Source: Actinomadura coerulea
GTDB lineage: Bacteria > Actinomycetota > Actinomycetes > Streptosporangiales > Streptosporangiaceae
Direction of reading: 5' to 3'
DNA: 64,000 nucleotides
Assembly: GCF_014208105.1 (NCBI RefSeq)
Contig: NZ_JACHMQ010000001.1
Coordinates: forward strand, 6,386,001-6,450,000
Position numbers and translations under genes: made by a program. Each line of letters opens with the position of its first letter. Within the stretch, counting starts at the first letter, position 1. Below, piece by piece: positions 20,011-27,152 of the stretch. The notes under the pieces were generated by a model. The model was given only the letters and a program-made list of their open reading frames with translations, had not been told where the DNA came from and made no database searches.

Positions 20011-20748
20011 ATGGCCGTGCTCGTGTCCGTCCTCGCGTTCCTGATGACGCTCGCGGGCGGCCTCACCGCGATGCGGGTCCGCGACCACCGGCACCTCGTC
20101 CTCGGCCTCGCGGGCGGGCTCATGCTCGGCGTCGTCGCGTTCGACCTGCTCCCCGAGTCGCTGGAGCTGACCCGGCACCGCCCGTTCGGCGTCCCCGCGC
20201 CCATGATCGGCTTCGCGGCCGGGTTCGTGCTCCTGCACGTCGTCGAGCAGGCGGTGGCGATCCACCGCGCCCACGAGGAGGAGTACGCCCCGCACCGGCA
20301 CGTCCGCGGCTCGGGCTCCGGCGGGCTGCTCGCCGCGTCCGCCCTCGTCCTGCACAGCCTGGTGGACGGCCTCAGCATCGGCTTCGGCTTCCAGACCGGC
20401 ACCCGGACCGGCGTCTTCGTGGCGCTCGCCGTCGTCACCCACGACTTCGCGGACGGGTTCAACACCTTCACCGCCGCCTCGCTGTACCGCGACGACCGGC
20501 GCCCCGCCGTCCTGCTGCTGCTCGCCGACGCCGCCGCCCCGGTCGCCGGGGCCGCCATCGGCATGCTCGCGACCGTCCCGGACGCCGTCCTCGGCCCCTA
20601 CCTCGGCGTCTTCGCCGGCGTCCTGCTGTACCTGGCCGCCGCCGAGATCCTGCCCGAGGCGCACAGCGTCCACCCGCGGGTCATGACCCTGGCCGCCACC
20701 GGGCTCGGGCTCCTCGCCGTGCTCCTCAGCGTCGGCCTCGCGAGCTGA
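20011..20748 (+). CDS. ZIP-family metal transporter
   Basis: A 245-residue membrane protein with about eight helices. ZIP metal-site motifs are visible: HSLVDGLSIG (helix IV) and HDFADGFN (helix V), plus EILPEAH near the C-terminus. The histidine-rich loop HRAHEEEYAPHRHVRG sits between helices III and IV as in other ZIP proteins. It probably imports zinc or another divalent cation. The start is weakly supported by GGGG just upstream. It is convergent with the betaine importer. Confidence 0.87.
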   Translation: MAVLVSVLAFLMTLAGGLTAMRVRDHRHLVLGLAGGLMLGVVAFDLLPESLELTRHRPFGVPAPMIGFAAGFVLLHVVEQAVAIHRAHEEEYAPHRHVRGSGSGGLLAASALVLHSLVDGLSIGFGFQTGTRTGVFVALAVVTHDFADGFNTFTAASLYRDDRRPAVLLLLADAAAPVAGAAIGMLATVPDAVLGPYLGVFAGVLLYLAAAEILPEAHSVHPRVMTLAATGLGLLAVLLSVGLAS

Positions 20749-20800
20749 AAGAGGACCGCCCGGAAACCCGGACGGCCCTCCTTCGGGAACGTTCCCAGCG

Positions 20801-21685
20801 TCAGCTCGTCAGCGACGTGGCGTAGCTCTGGTTCGTCTTCAGCCACGCGTCGACAGCCTCGTCGGGCTTGCCCTTGTACTGGTTCTCCATGAGGTCCTCA
20901 AGGGAGCCGAGCTGCTTGTCGTCCATCCTGAACTTCTTCAGCCAGCCGGTGACCTCGGGCTGGTCCTTGCCGAAGTCCTTGCGGGCGATGGTGTTGATGC
21001 CGTCCGGCTTGCCCATCGCGCCCTTCGGGTCCTGAAGGTCGCGGATGGGGTACTTCGTGTACGCCCAGTGCGGGCGCCACAGCGTGACGACGATGTCCTT
21101 CTTGGCGTCGACGGCCTTCTTCAGCTCGGTCAGCATCGCCGCCGTCGAGGACGTCGTCACCTTGTACTCGTCCTTCAGGCCGTACGCCGGGAGCATCTCC
21201 TCCTGCGACACCCGGTACAGGCCGGAGCTCTTCTCGATCCCGACGATCTTGCCGCCGTACGAGCCGCCCTTGCCCTTCAGGTCGTCGAGCGTCTTCAGCG
21301 GGGAGTAGTTCGGCACGGCGATGGTCAGCGGCGCCGAGTCGTACCAGACGCCGACCTTCTCCAGCTTGTCGCCGTACTGCTTCCAGTAGTCCTCGTGCGT
21401 GCCGGGCAGCCAGGAGTCCACGAACAGGTCGACGTCGCCCTTCGACATGCCCGCGTAGAGCGGCCCCGTGTCGAGGTTCTTGACCTCCACCTTGTAGCCC
21501 TTGTCGGTCAGGAGCCGCTTCCACAGGGCGGTGGCGGCCTCACCCTCGGCCCAGCCCGAGACCACCCCGATGGTGATCTCCTTGTCGGTCCCACCCCCGG
21601 AGTCGGAGTCGCCGCAGGCCGCGGCGCCCAGCCCGAGCGTCAGCGTCAGCGCGGCGACCGTCAGGCCCTTGAACTTGGAGCGCAT
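20801..21685 (-). CDS. Glycine-betaine-type ABC transporter substrate-binding lipoprotein
   Basis: A 294-residue OpuAC-family protein. The signal peptide ends in LGAAACG, with Cys24 as the lipidation site (a loose lipobox). The mature part shows the fold's aromatic ligand residues in VSGWAEGEA, DSWLPGTHEDYWKQ and VTLWRPHWAYTKY, which suggest a quaternary-amine box for betaine, choline or proline betaine. The second ATG (MRSKFKG) is chosen because AGAGG is six bases upstream. It is last in the ATPase-permease-binding protein operon. Osmoprotection is the usual role. Confidence 0.92.
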   Translation of the reverse strand: MRSKFKGLTVAALTLTLGLGAAACGDSDSGGGTDKEITIGVVSGWAEGEAATALWKRLLTDKGYKVEVKNLDTGPLYAGMSKGDVDLFVDSWLPGTHEDYWKQYGDKLEKVGVWYDSAPLTIAVPNYSPLKTLDDLKGKGGSYGGKIVGIEKSSGLYRVSQEEMLPAYGLKDEYKVTTSSTAAMLTELKKAVDAKKDIVVTLWRPHWAYTKYPIRDLQDPKGAMGKPDGINTIARKDFGKDQPEVTGWLKKFRMDDKQLGSLEDLMENQYKGKPDEAVDAWLKTNQSYATSLTS

Positions 21686-21734
21686 GCCCATCCTCTTTCG
21701 TTGCCTTGCATGGTGAAGTGGGGGGAGCGGGAGG

Positions 21735-22661
21735 TCAGCCGGACGTGCCCGCGGCGGACGCCACGGCGACCTTGCCGGGCGCGGCGGCGCGGCGGCGCGT
21801 GAACAGCGTCCGCAGCATCCCCGGCCCATCGCCCAGGGCGCCGGTCAGGCGGTCCAGGTAGATCGCGAGGACCACGACGGCGATGCCGCCCTCGAAGCCC
21901 TTGGCGACGTCCACCCGGTTGATGCCCTCCAGCACCTCGCCGCCGAGGCCGCCCGCCCCCACCATGCCGGCGATGACGACCATGGAGAGCGACAGCATGA
22001 TCAGCTGGTTGACCCCGGCCATGATCGACGGCATCGCGAGCGGGATCTGGATCCAGGTCAGGATCCGGCCCGGCGGCGTGCCGAACGCCTCGCCCGCCTC
22101 GACCATCTCCGGGTCCACGCCCCGGATGCCGAGCTCGGTCAGCCGCACCCCCGGCGGCATCGCGAAGATCACCGTCGCCACCACGCCGGGCACCGAGCCG
22201 ATGCTGAAGAAGAAGATCGCCGGAATCAGGTACACGAACGCCGGCATCGTCTGCATGAAGTCCAGGACCGGCCGGACGATCCGGCTCACCACGTCGCTGC
22301 GCGCCGCCGCGATCCCGATCGGGATCGCCACCACGGTCGACACCACCGCCGACACCAGCACCAGGGCCAGCGAGTCCATCGCCGGCTCCCACAGCTCCAT
22401 GCTGTCGACCAGCGCGAACCCGAGGACCGTGAACAGCGCGAGCCGCCAGCCGCTCAGCACCAGCGCGATCACCGCCAGCACCAGCGTCAGCCCCATCGGC
22501 GGCAGGAGCGTCAGGACGCTCGTCAGCCCGTCCACCGCCGCCTCGATCGCCGAGCCGATCCCGTCGAACAGCCACGACAGGTTGTCGGTGCACCAGCTCA
22601 CCAGGCCGTCGAACCACTCGCCGACCGGAACCCGGGGCAGCTTCATCGCCGCGTCACTCAT
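21735..22661 (-). CDS. Glycine-betaine-type ABC transporter permease
   Basis: A 308-residue ProW/OpuAB-type permease with about six helices. The cytoplasmic EAA loop reads VEAGEAFGTPPGRILTWIQIPLAMPSI, here spread over about residues 200-226. A long N-terminal amphipathic region precedes the helices, as in ProW. Its start overlaps the ATPase gene by eight bases. It partners with the ATPase and lipoprotein encoded on either side. Confidence 0.92.
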   Translation of the reverse strand: MSDAAMKLPRVPVGEWFDGLVSWCTDNLSWLFDGIGSAIEAAVDGLTSVLTLLPPMGLTLVLAVIALVLSGWRLALFTVLGFALVDSMELWEPAMDSLALVLVSAVVSTVVAIPIGIAAARSDVVSRIVRPVLDFMQTMPAFVYLIPAIFFFSIGSVPGVVATVIFAMPPGVRLTELGIRGVDPEMVEAGEAFGTPPGRILTWIQIPLAMPSIMAGVNQLIMLSLSMVVIAGMVGAGGLGGEVLEGINRVDVAKGFEGGIAVVVLAIYLDRLTGALGDGPGMLRTLFTRRRAAAPGKVAVASAAGTSG

Positions 22662-23901
22662 CGCCGCCGCCCTCCTTCGTCAGCGCCAGTTCCGGCTCCT
22701 CGGCCATCTCCTCCACATGGGAGTTGATCGCGCCGAGCGCCGCGAGCAGCGTCACCCGGGGGATCACGCCGAGCAGCGTCCCCTCCTCGTCCGCCACCGG
22801 CACCGGCAGGTCGCTCTCGGCGACCCGGACGAACAGGTCCGCGACCGGGGTGTCCGGCGCCACCGGCTCCGGGTCCTCGGGATCGATCAGGCCCTCCAGC
22901 GTCTGGACGCCGTCCCGCACCGCGTCCGCGATCACCGTGGCCCGCACCCGCCCGACGAGCCTGCGGTCCCGTCCCACCACGAACGCCGCCGAGGTCTGCT
23001 GCTCGCGCATCGTCCGCAGGGCCGTCCGGGGCCCGGTCGACGCCGGCACCGTGACCAGCGGCTTCTCCATCACCGAGGCCGCCGTCAGCACTCTGGTACG
23101 GTCCACATCCGCGACGAACTGGGCGACGTAGTCGTTGGCGGGGTCGGTGAGGATCTCCTCCGCCGTCCCGATCTGCACGATCCGGCCCTCCCGCATCACC
23201 GCGATGCGGTCGCCGATGCGCATGGCCTCGTTCAGGTCGTGGGTGATGAAGACGATCGTCTTGCCGAACCGGCTCTGCAGATCCAGGAGCAGGTCCTGGA
23301 CCTCCCGGCGGATCAGCGGGTCCAGGGCGCTGAAGGCCTCGTCCATCAGGATGATGTCGGTACCCGAGGCGAGCGCGCGGGCAAGCCCCACCCGCTGCTT
23401 CATCCCGCCCGACAACTCGCCGGGGAGCTTGTTCTCCCAGCCTTCGAGACCCACCAGCGCCAGGAACTCCCGGGCGGTCTTCTCTCGTTCCTCCCTGGGA
23501 ACACCGCGGACCTCGAGCCCGTACGCGGCATTGGCCAGAACCGTCCGATGGGGGAACAGCGCGAAGTGCTGGAACACCATGCTGACCTTGTTCTGCCGAA
23601 GCGCGCGCAGCGCCTTCGGCGACAGCTTCGCGATGTCCTGGCCGTCGATCTCGACACTCCCCGACGTGACGCCGAGCAGCCCGTTCAGCATCCGGATGAG
23701 GGTCGACTTCCCCGACCCCGACAGGCCCATGACCACGAAGATCTCGCCCTGCCGGACCTCGAACGTGGCGTCCACCACCGCCGGGGTGACCCCGAGCTCG
23801 CGGACCGCCGACAGGTCGGCGCCCGCCCCGAGCTTCCGCTGTGCCTCCGCCGTCCTACGGCCGAAGAGTTTGGTGACGCTTTCCGCGCGGAGTACTGACA
23901 C
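22654..23901 (-). CDS. Glycine-betaine-type ABC transporter ATPase with CBS domains
   Basis: A 415-residue ProV/OpuAA-type ATPase. Walker A is GLSGSGKSTLIRMLNG, the signature is LSGGMKQRVGLARAL, and Walker B is IILMDEAFSALDP. Two CBS repeats fill the C-terminal third (after about residue 285), which in OpuA sense ionic strength. GTG at 23901 is preferred because AAGGAGA lies just upstream. First gene of the operon; the 24-base-rich leader 23902-24084 presumably carries the promoter. Gating by osmolarity is known for the family and inferred here. Confidence 0.93.
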   Translation of the reverse strand: MSVLRAESVTKLFGRRTAEAQRKLGAGADLSAVRELGVTPAVVDATFEVRQGEIFVVMGLSGSGKSTLIRMLNGLLGVTSGSVEIDGQDIAKLSPKALRALRQNKVSMVFQHFALFPHRTVLANAAYGLEVRGVPREEREKTAREFLALVGLEGWENKLPGELSGGMKQRVGLARALASGTDIILMDEAFSALDPLIRREVQDLLLDLQSRFGKTIVFITHDLNEAMRIGDRIAVMREGRIVQIGTAEEILTDPANDYVAQFVADVDRTRVLTAASVMEKPLVTVPASTGPRTALRTMREQQTSAAFVVGRDRRLVGRVRATVIADAVRDGVQTLEGLIDPEDPEPVAPDTPVADLFVRVAESDLPVPVADEEGTLLGVIPRVTLLAALGAINSHVEEMAEEPELALTKEGGGDE

Positions 23902-24084
23902 GATCTCCTTCCGGGTTCCCACGTCGATGCGCGGAAACGGGTCGCCTCGTCCGTCCAGGCGCCCGGAACCTCACGTAAAGAGGATGTCAACCAGACGCCA
24001 TACCTGTGCGTCGCCCGAAACTACCCGTCCAGAGAACATGTTTCATCTTTTGGTGACTTCCGTCACGTCCGCGTAACGAACCGA

Positions 24085-24660
24085 CTACACCTTCGTGCGG
24101 TGAAAGTTCTGGTACGACCGCGACGGCGTCGGCCCCCGCTGGTCCTGGTACCGCGACCCGTACTTCGGCGACCCGTAGGGGTACTCCGCCGGCGAACTCG
24201 TCCGGAACAGGCACATCTGCCCGATCTTCATGCCCGGCCACAACTTGATCGGCAGCGTCGCCACGTTCGACAACTCCAGCGTCACGTGCCCGTTGAACCC
24301 TGGATCGATCCACCCCGCGGTCGAGTGCGTGAGCAGCCCGAGCCGTCCCAGCGAGCTCTTCCCCTCCAGCCGCGCCGCGAGGTCCTCGGGCAGCCCGAAC
24401 ACCTCGTACGTCGAGGCCAGCACGAACTCCCCGGGATGCAGCACGAACGCCTCATCGCCCTCCACCTCCACCAGCCGCGTCAGATCCGGCTGCTCCACAG
24501 CCGGATCGATGTGCGGGTACCGGTGGTTCTCGAACACCCGGAAGTACCGGTCCAGCCGCACGTCCACACTGGACGGCTGAACCATGACCGGCTCGAACGG
24601 GTCGATCTTCACTCGCCCAGACTCAAGCTCGGCCCTGATGTCGCGATCGGAGAGCAGCAC
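24085..24660 (-). CDS. dcd: dCTP deaminase (possibly bifunctional dCTP deaminase/dUTPase)
   Basis: A 191-residue homotrimeric enzyme that converts dCTP to dUTP, or directly to dUMP in many actinobacteria. The core motif HSTAGWIDPGFNGHVTLELS holds the catalytic Glu (in TLELSN). GKSSLGRLG and VQPSSVDVRLD are also typical. The C-terminal tail RYQDQRGPTPSRSYQNF closes over the neighbouring active site. Length matches the family. It is divergent from the tRNA-Gly gene that marks the integration hotspot. Confidence 0.97.
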   Translation of the reverse strand: MLLSDRDIRAELESGRVKIDPFEPVMVQPSSVDVRLDRYFRVFENHRYPHIDPAVEQPDLTRLVEVEGDEAFVLHPGEFVLASTYEVFGLPEDLAARLEGKSSLGRLGLLTHSTAGWIDPGFNGHVTLELSNVATLPIKLWPGMKIGQMCLFRTSSPAEYPYGSPKYGSRYQDQRGPTPSRSYQNFHRTKV

Positions 24661-24742
24661 CCCAGAAAGCTATCCCACGCCACACCCCCACCGGCGATCC
24701 GGTACAGTAACCAAGGCACGGGCACCCTCCAGGCAGCCCGAT

Positions 24743-24813
24743 GCGGGTGTAGTTCAATGGTAGAACTTCAGCTTCCCAAGCTGACAGCGCGGGTTCGATT
24801 CCCGTCACCCGCT
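24743..24813 (+). tRNA. tRNA-Gly, anticodon CCC
   Basis: A complete cloverleaf. Acceptor GCGGGTG pairs with CACCCGC, the D-arm is GTTC/GAAC, the anticodon stem TCAGC/GCTGA holds loop TTCCCAA (anticodon CCC), and the T-loop is TTCGATT. CCA is not encoded. A -10-like TACAGT lies at 24703. From the anticodon loop to the 3' end it is also the attachment core of the island that follows. Confidence 0.97.
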
Positions 24814-24815
24814 CC
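24773..24815 (+). repeat. Attachment site copy 1 (tRNA-Gly anticodon loop to 3' end)
   Basis: These 43 bases recur without mismatch at 30970-31012. The first 18 recur at 32667. The sequence begins in the anticodon loop (TTCCCAAG) and ends just past the acceptor stem, the classic attB position for tyrosine integrases. It is the tRNA-proximal junction of the first integrated cassette. Confidence 0.9.
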
Positions 24816-24821
24816 CCACAG

Positions 24822-24861
24822 AAGGCCCAGGCCAGGGACATGATCCCCGAACCTGGGCCTT
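24822..24861 (+). terminator. tRNA-Gly terminator hairpin
   Basis: AAGGCCCAGG pairs with CCTGGGCCTT, 10 bp with a 20-base loop. A second copy follows the att repeat at 31019-31056 and a degenerate one lies at about 44057-44095, so the hairpin has travelled with the attachment site. Confidence 0.8.
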
Positions 24862-24886
24862 GATCGTTTCTGGCTCAGAACGCCGC

Positions 24887-24907
24887 CGTGCAATGAACGT
24901 GCAATTA
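24887..24907. repeat. Arm-type direct repeats, class A, left end of cassette 1
   Basis: CGTGCAATGA and CGTGCAATTA, 11 bases apart, about 75 bases past att copy 1. The same CGTGCAATTAG unit is repeated at 30864-30885 near the other end of the cassette. This fits integrase arm-binding sites flanking a core. The second copy overlaps the stop codon of the integrase remnant. Confidence 0.6.
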
Positions 24908-25246
24908 GGCCACCGGGACCAGTGATCCCGCCGCCCCGTCGTCATCGTCGCCGTCCCGCTTCTGGTCGGCCTGGACGAGCGCGTTGAGCCCGTCCGCGAT
25001 GGCACGGTCAGCGCTGTTGGACCGGTGCTGATACCGCAGCGCCGCCCGCTCGTTGTCGTGGCCCATGCGCGCCATCAGGTTGCGCAGTGAGACGCCCGTG
25101 TCGGCCGCAAGGGTGTTGCCCGTGTGTCGAAGGTCATGGAAGTGCAGGTTCGGGACGCCGAGCGCCTCCACCACCGGCTTCCATCGGGTGATCTTGTTGA
25201 AGCCGCTCCGCCGCAGTGGGCCGCCCTTAACGCCCGTGAAGACGTT
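24905..25246 (-). pseudogene. Tyrosine integrase, C-terminal fragment (cassette 1)
   Basis: About 114 residues of a phage-type integrase catalytic domain remain: GGPLRRSGFNKITRW, then HDLRHTGNTLAADTG (HxxR box) and MGHDNERAALRYQHRS with the nucleophilic Tyr. The N-terminal arm-binding and core-binding domains and the first catalytic Arg are missing. The upstream side is fused at about 25246 to an unrelated aminotransferase fragment on the other strand. Homologous remnants occur at 31110 and 32685. It is inactive as it stands. Confidence 0.88.
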
Positions 25247-25544
25247 CGTCTCCGAAGGAGCAACGTGGAACATCGGGTTCTTCGACGGACAGCAAGTCGT
25301 CTGGCCTAACGCCGAAGTACTCACGGGCGTGACCATGCGGCTCCTGCACCAGGTGCACGAGGCCACATCCCTTGGCCCCGTCAATCTCTCCGACCTGCCC
25401 CGCATGGAAGCAGCGTTCGCGACCAACACAGCTATTGGCGTGCGCGCGATCACGGCAATCAACGAGGTGGAATTCCCGGACGTGCATCCGATTCTGGAAA
25501 CTCTTCGCAAGGAATACGAAGAGATCCCGGCCGAAGCAGTCTGA
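25245..25544 (+). pseudogene. Class IV aminotransferase, C-terminal fragment
   Basis: About 99 residues (VSEGATWNIGFFDGQQVVWP, NAEVLTGVTM, AFATNTAIGVRAITAINEVE) match the C-terminal half of class IV PLP aminotransferases. The full-length relative in this window at 51764 has the parallel block TIWNLAFWDGDAVVWP. The N-terminal half with the PLP lysine is gone, cut at the junction with the integrase fragment. No start codon or ribosome site serves it, so I treat it as a relic. Confidence 0.75.
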
Positions 25545-25571
25545 GCACCGCCCCGCTACGGAGAGCATGAC

Positions 25572-26567
25572 ATGCGCCCCACAGTCTCACGCTGGACCGG
25601 CAAAGAAGCACGCGCCCTGCGGGACGCCAAGCGCGTCAGCCAAGTCGAGTTCGCCGCAGAACTCGGCGTGAGTGAGCGGATGATCGTCAGGTGGGAGAAG
25701 GGGAACGTGATTCCCCGCCCCATCAATCAGCAGGGGCTTGATACCGTCCTGGCCGCCTGTACCCCCGACGTGCAGGCACGCTTCGCTGAGATGGTCGGCT
25801 TGACGAGCCATGCCGCGCCCACCCAAGATCCGCTCGTGTCCTCAGAGCAGCCAGCAAGCCCCGCGCCAGAGCCGGACGTGCCCGTCGGTGACGAAGACGA
25901 GGCCAGACACCCGGTCGACGGAAAGCTGATGACGCTCGTCCCTGCCGGCGTCTACTTCGCAGGCGAGAACAGCGAGCCCGTGTACCTCCCGGCGTTCTAC
26001 GTCGATGTGTTCCCCACCACAAACGCCGACTACGCCCGGTTCGTCGCTGCGACCGACCACAAGCCGCCGCAGCACTGGGAGAACGGCCAGATCCCCGAAG
26101 GACTCGACAACCACCCGGTCGTGTTCGTCACATGGCACGACGCCCAGGCGTACGCCCAGTGGTCCGCCAAAACCCTGCCCAGCGCCCAGCAGTGGGAAAA
26201 GGCGGCCCGCGGAACGCGAGGCGAGGTCTACCCCTGGGGCAACCAACGGACCCCCGCGAAGGTCAACTGCCGAGAGGGCGGGAAGCGCAGCACCACCCCC
26301 GTTGACTGCTACGCCAGCGGCGCCAGCCCGTACGGCGTCTACGACATGTGCGGCAACACGTGGGATTGGTGCTCGACCGAGTCCGAGCCCGGCCGGTACG
26401 AGATGAAGGGGAGCGCGTTCACGAGCCCCTTCCTTCGCTGTACCCCGTCGACGTTCAACGACGCATCGGCGGACATGCTCGACGATGACACCGGCTTCCG
26501 ATGCGTGACCCCAGCCGAGACCATGCGAGCCTTGCTCAACGTGAAGGGCCAGTCAGCCAAAGCCTGA
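25572..26567 (+). CDS. XRE-type DNA-binding domain fused to an FGE-sulfatase-like domain
   Basis: A 331-residue protein. An XRE helix-turn-helix covers about residues 10-50 (ALRDAKRVSQVEFAAELG, VSERMIVRWEKG). A Pro/acid-rich linker runs to about 110. A formylglycine-generating-enzyme fold follows (GVYFAGENSEPVYLPAFYVD, FVTWHDAQAYAQWSAKTLPS, WEKAARGTRGEVYPWG, YDMCGNTWDWC). The terminal block GSAFTSPFLRCTPS has one Cys where true FGE has a reactive pair, so sulfatase activation is doubtful. The domain may sense or bind a ligand instead. GGAGAG precedes the ATG. It is cargo of cassette 1; its target is unknown. Confidence 0.85.
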   Translation: MRPTVSRWTGKEARALRDAKRVSQVEFAAELGVSERMIVRWEKGNVIPRPINQQGLDTVLAACTPDVQARFAEMVGLTSHAAPTQDPLVSSEQPASPAPEPDVPVGDEDEARHPVDGKLMTLVPAGVYFAGENSEPVYLPAFYVDVFPTTNADYARFVAATDHKPPQHWENGQIPEGLDNHPVVFVTWHDAQAYAQWSAKTLPSAQQWEKAARGTRGEVYPWGNQRTPAKVNCREGGKRSTTPVDCYASGASPYGVYDMCGNTWDWCSTESEPGRYEMKGSAFTSPFLRCTPSTFNDASADMLDDDTGFRCVTPAETMRALLNVKGQSAKA

Positions 26568-26588
26568 GGTCAGCTCTGTGCACCCGGG

Positions 26589-26644
26589 TGTCAGGGCTCA
26601 GGACGTGTGTGACAGATCCGGCTCGGGAGGTGGGTGACACTCCG
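26589..26644 (+). repeat. Left terminal inverted repeat of the IS481-like element
   Basis: It begins TGTCAGGGCTCAGGAC and contains GTGACAGATC and GTGACACTCC blocks. The same blocks in the same order occur in the right end read on the other strand. Confidence 0.85.
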
Positions 26645-26762
26645 GCTAGATGATCTTCATCCTGTTAGGTTGAGGATACTGCCGCAGGTTGAGCGTGCGG
26701 CGGCGGAGGTCGGCAGGGATTGCGGTGAGGGCTGAACCGCAGGGTCGGCTATCGTGCGCCTG

Positions 26763-27149
26763 ATGACGGTGGTCTATGTCGTGGATGGCGCGAAGATCCA
26801 GAATCTGGAGGACTTCTGGCGGGTCATGGGCGAATCGGTGACTGGCCCGGGCGGGTACTTCGGCCGGAACCTCGACGCTTTCAGCGATTGCTTGCGTGGT
26901 GGATTTGGGACGCCCGATGACGATGACTTCGTGGTCGAGTGGCGTGATCATGAACTGTGCCGCCGATGCCTGGGGTTTGCCGAGACGGTGCGGCAGTTGG
27001 AGCTGAGACTGGCGCGGTGTCATCCGACGAACCGGCCGTCGGTCCGAGCGGAGCTCGAAGCCGCTCGTGCGGAAAATGGTCCCACGGTCTTCGATTGGCT
27101 CGTTGAGATCTTCGAGCAGGAACAACCCGGCAAGCTCCGGCTGTGCTGA
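26763..27149 (+). CDS. Barstar-family protein (RNase inhibitor-like), IS passenger
   Basis: A 128-residue barstar-fold protein. Family features are VDGAKIQNLEDFWRVM near the N-terminus and YFGRNLDAFSDCLRGG, the helix that plugs the barnase active site, followed by VVEWRDHE. The chain is longer than barstar (about 90) because of a charged C-terminal helix. A GTG nine bases upstream is an alternative start. No barnase-like RNase is nearby. It lies inside the IS inverted repeats, four bases from the end of the convergent transposase gene, so it moves with the element. It may be an orphan immunity gene or antitoxin. Confidence 0.82.
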   Translation: MTVVYVVDGAKIQNLEDFWRVMGESVTGPGGYFGRNLDAFSDCLRGGFGTPDDDDFVVEWRDHELCRRCLGFAETVRQLELRLARCHPTNRPSVRAELEAARAENGPTVFDWLVEIFEQEQPGKLRLC

Positions 27150-27152
27150 CGG

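Noticed and set aside
17701..20673. 990-residue minus-strand open frame opposite the Fe-S reductase and ZIP genes
   Set aside because: Low-complexity Val/Glu/Asp/Arg composition typical of shadows. The plus strand has clear Fe-S and ZIP motifs.
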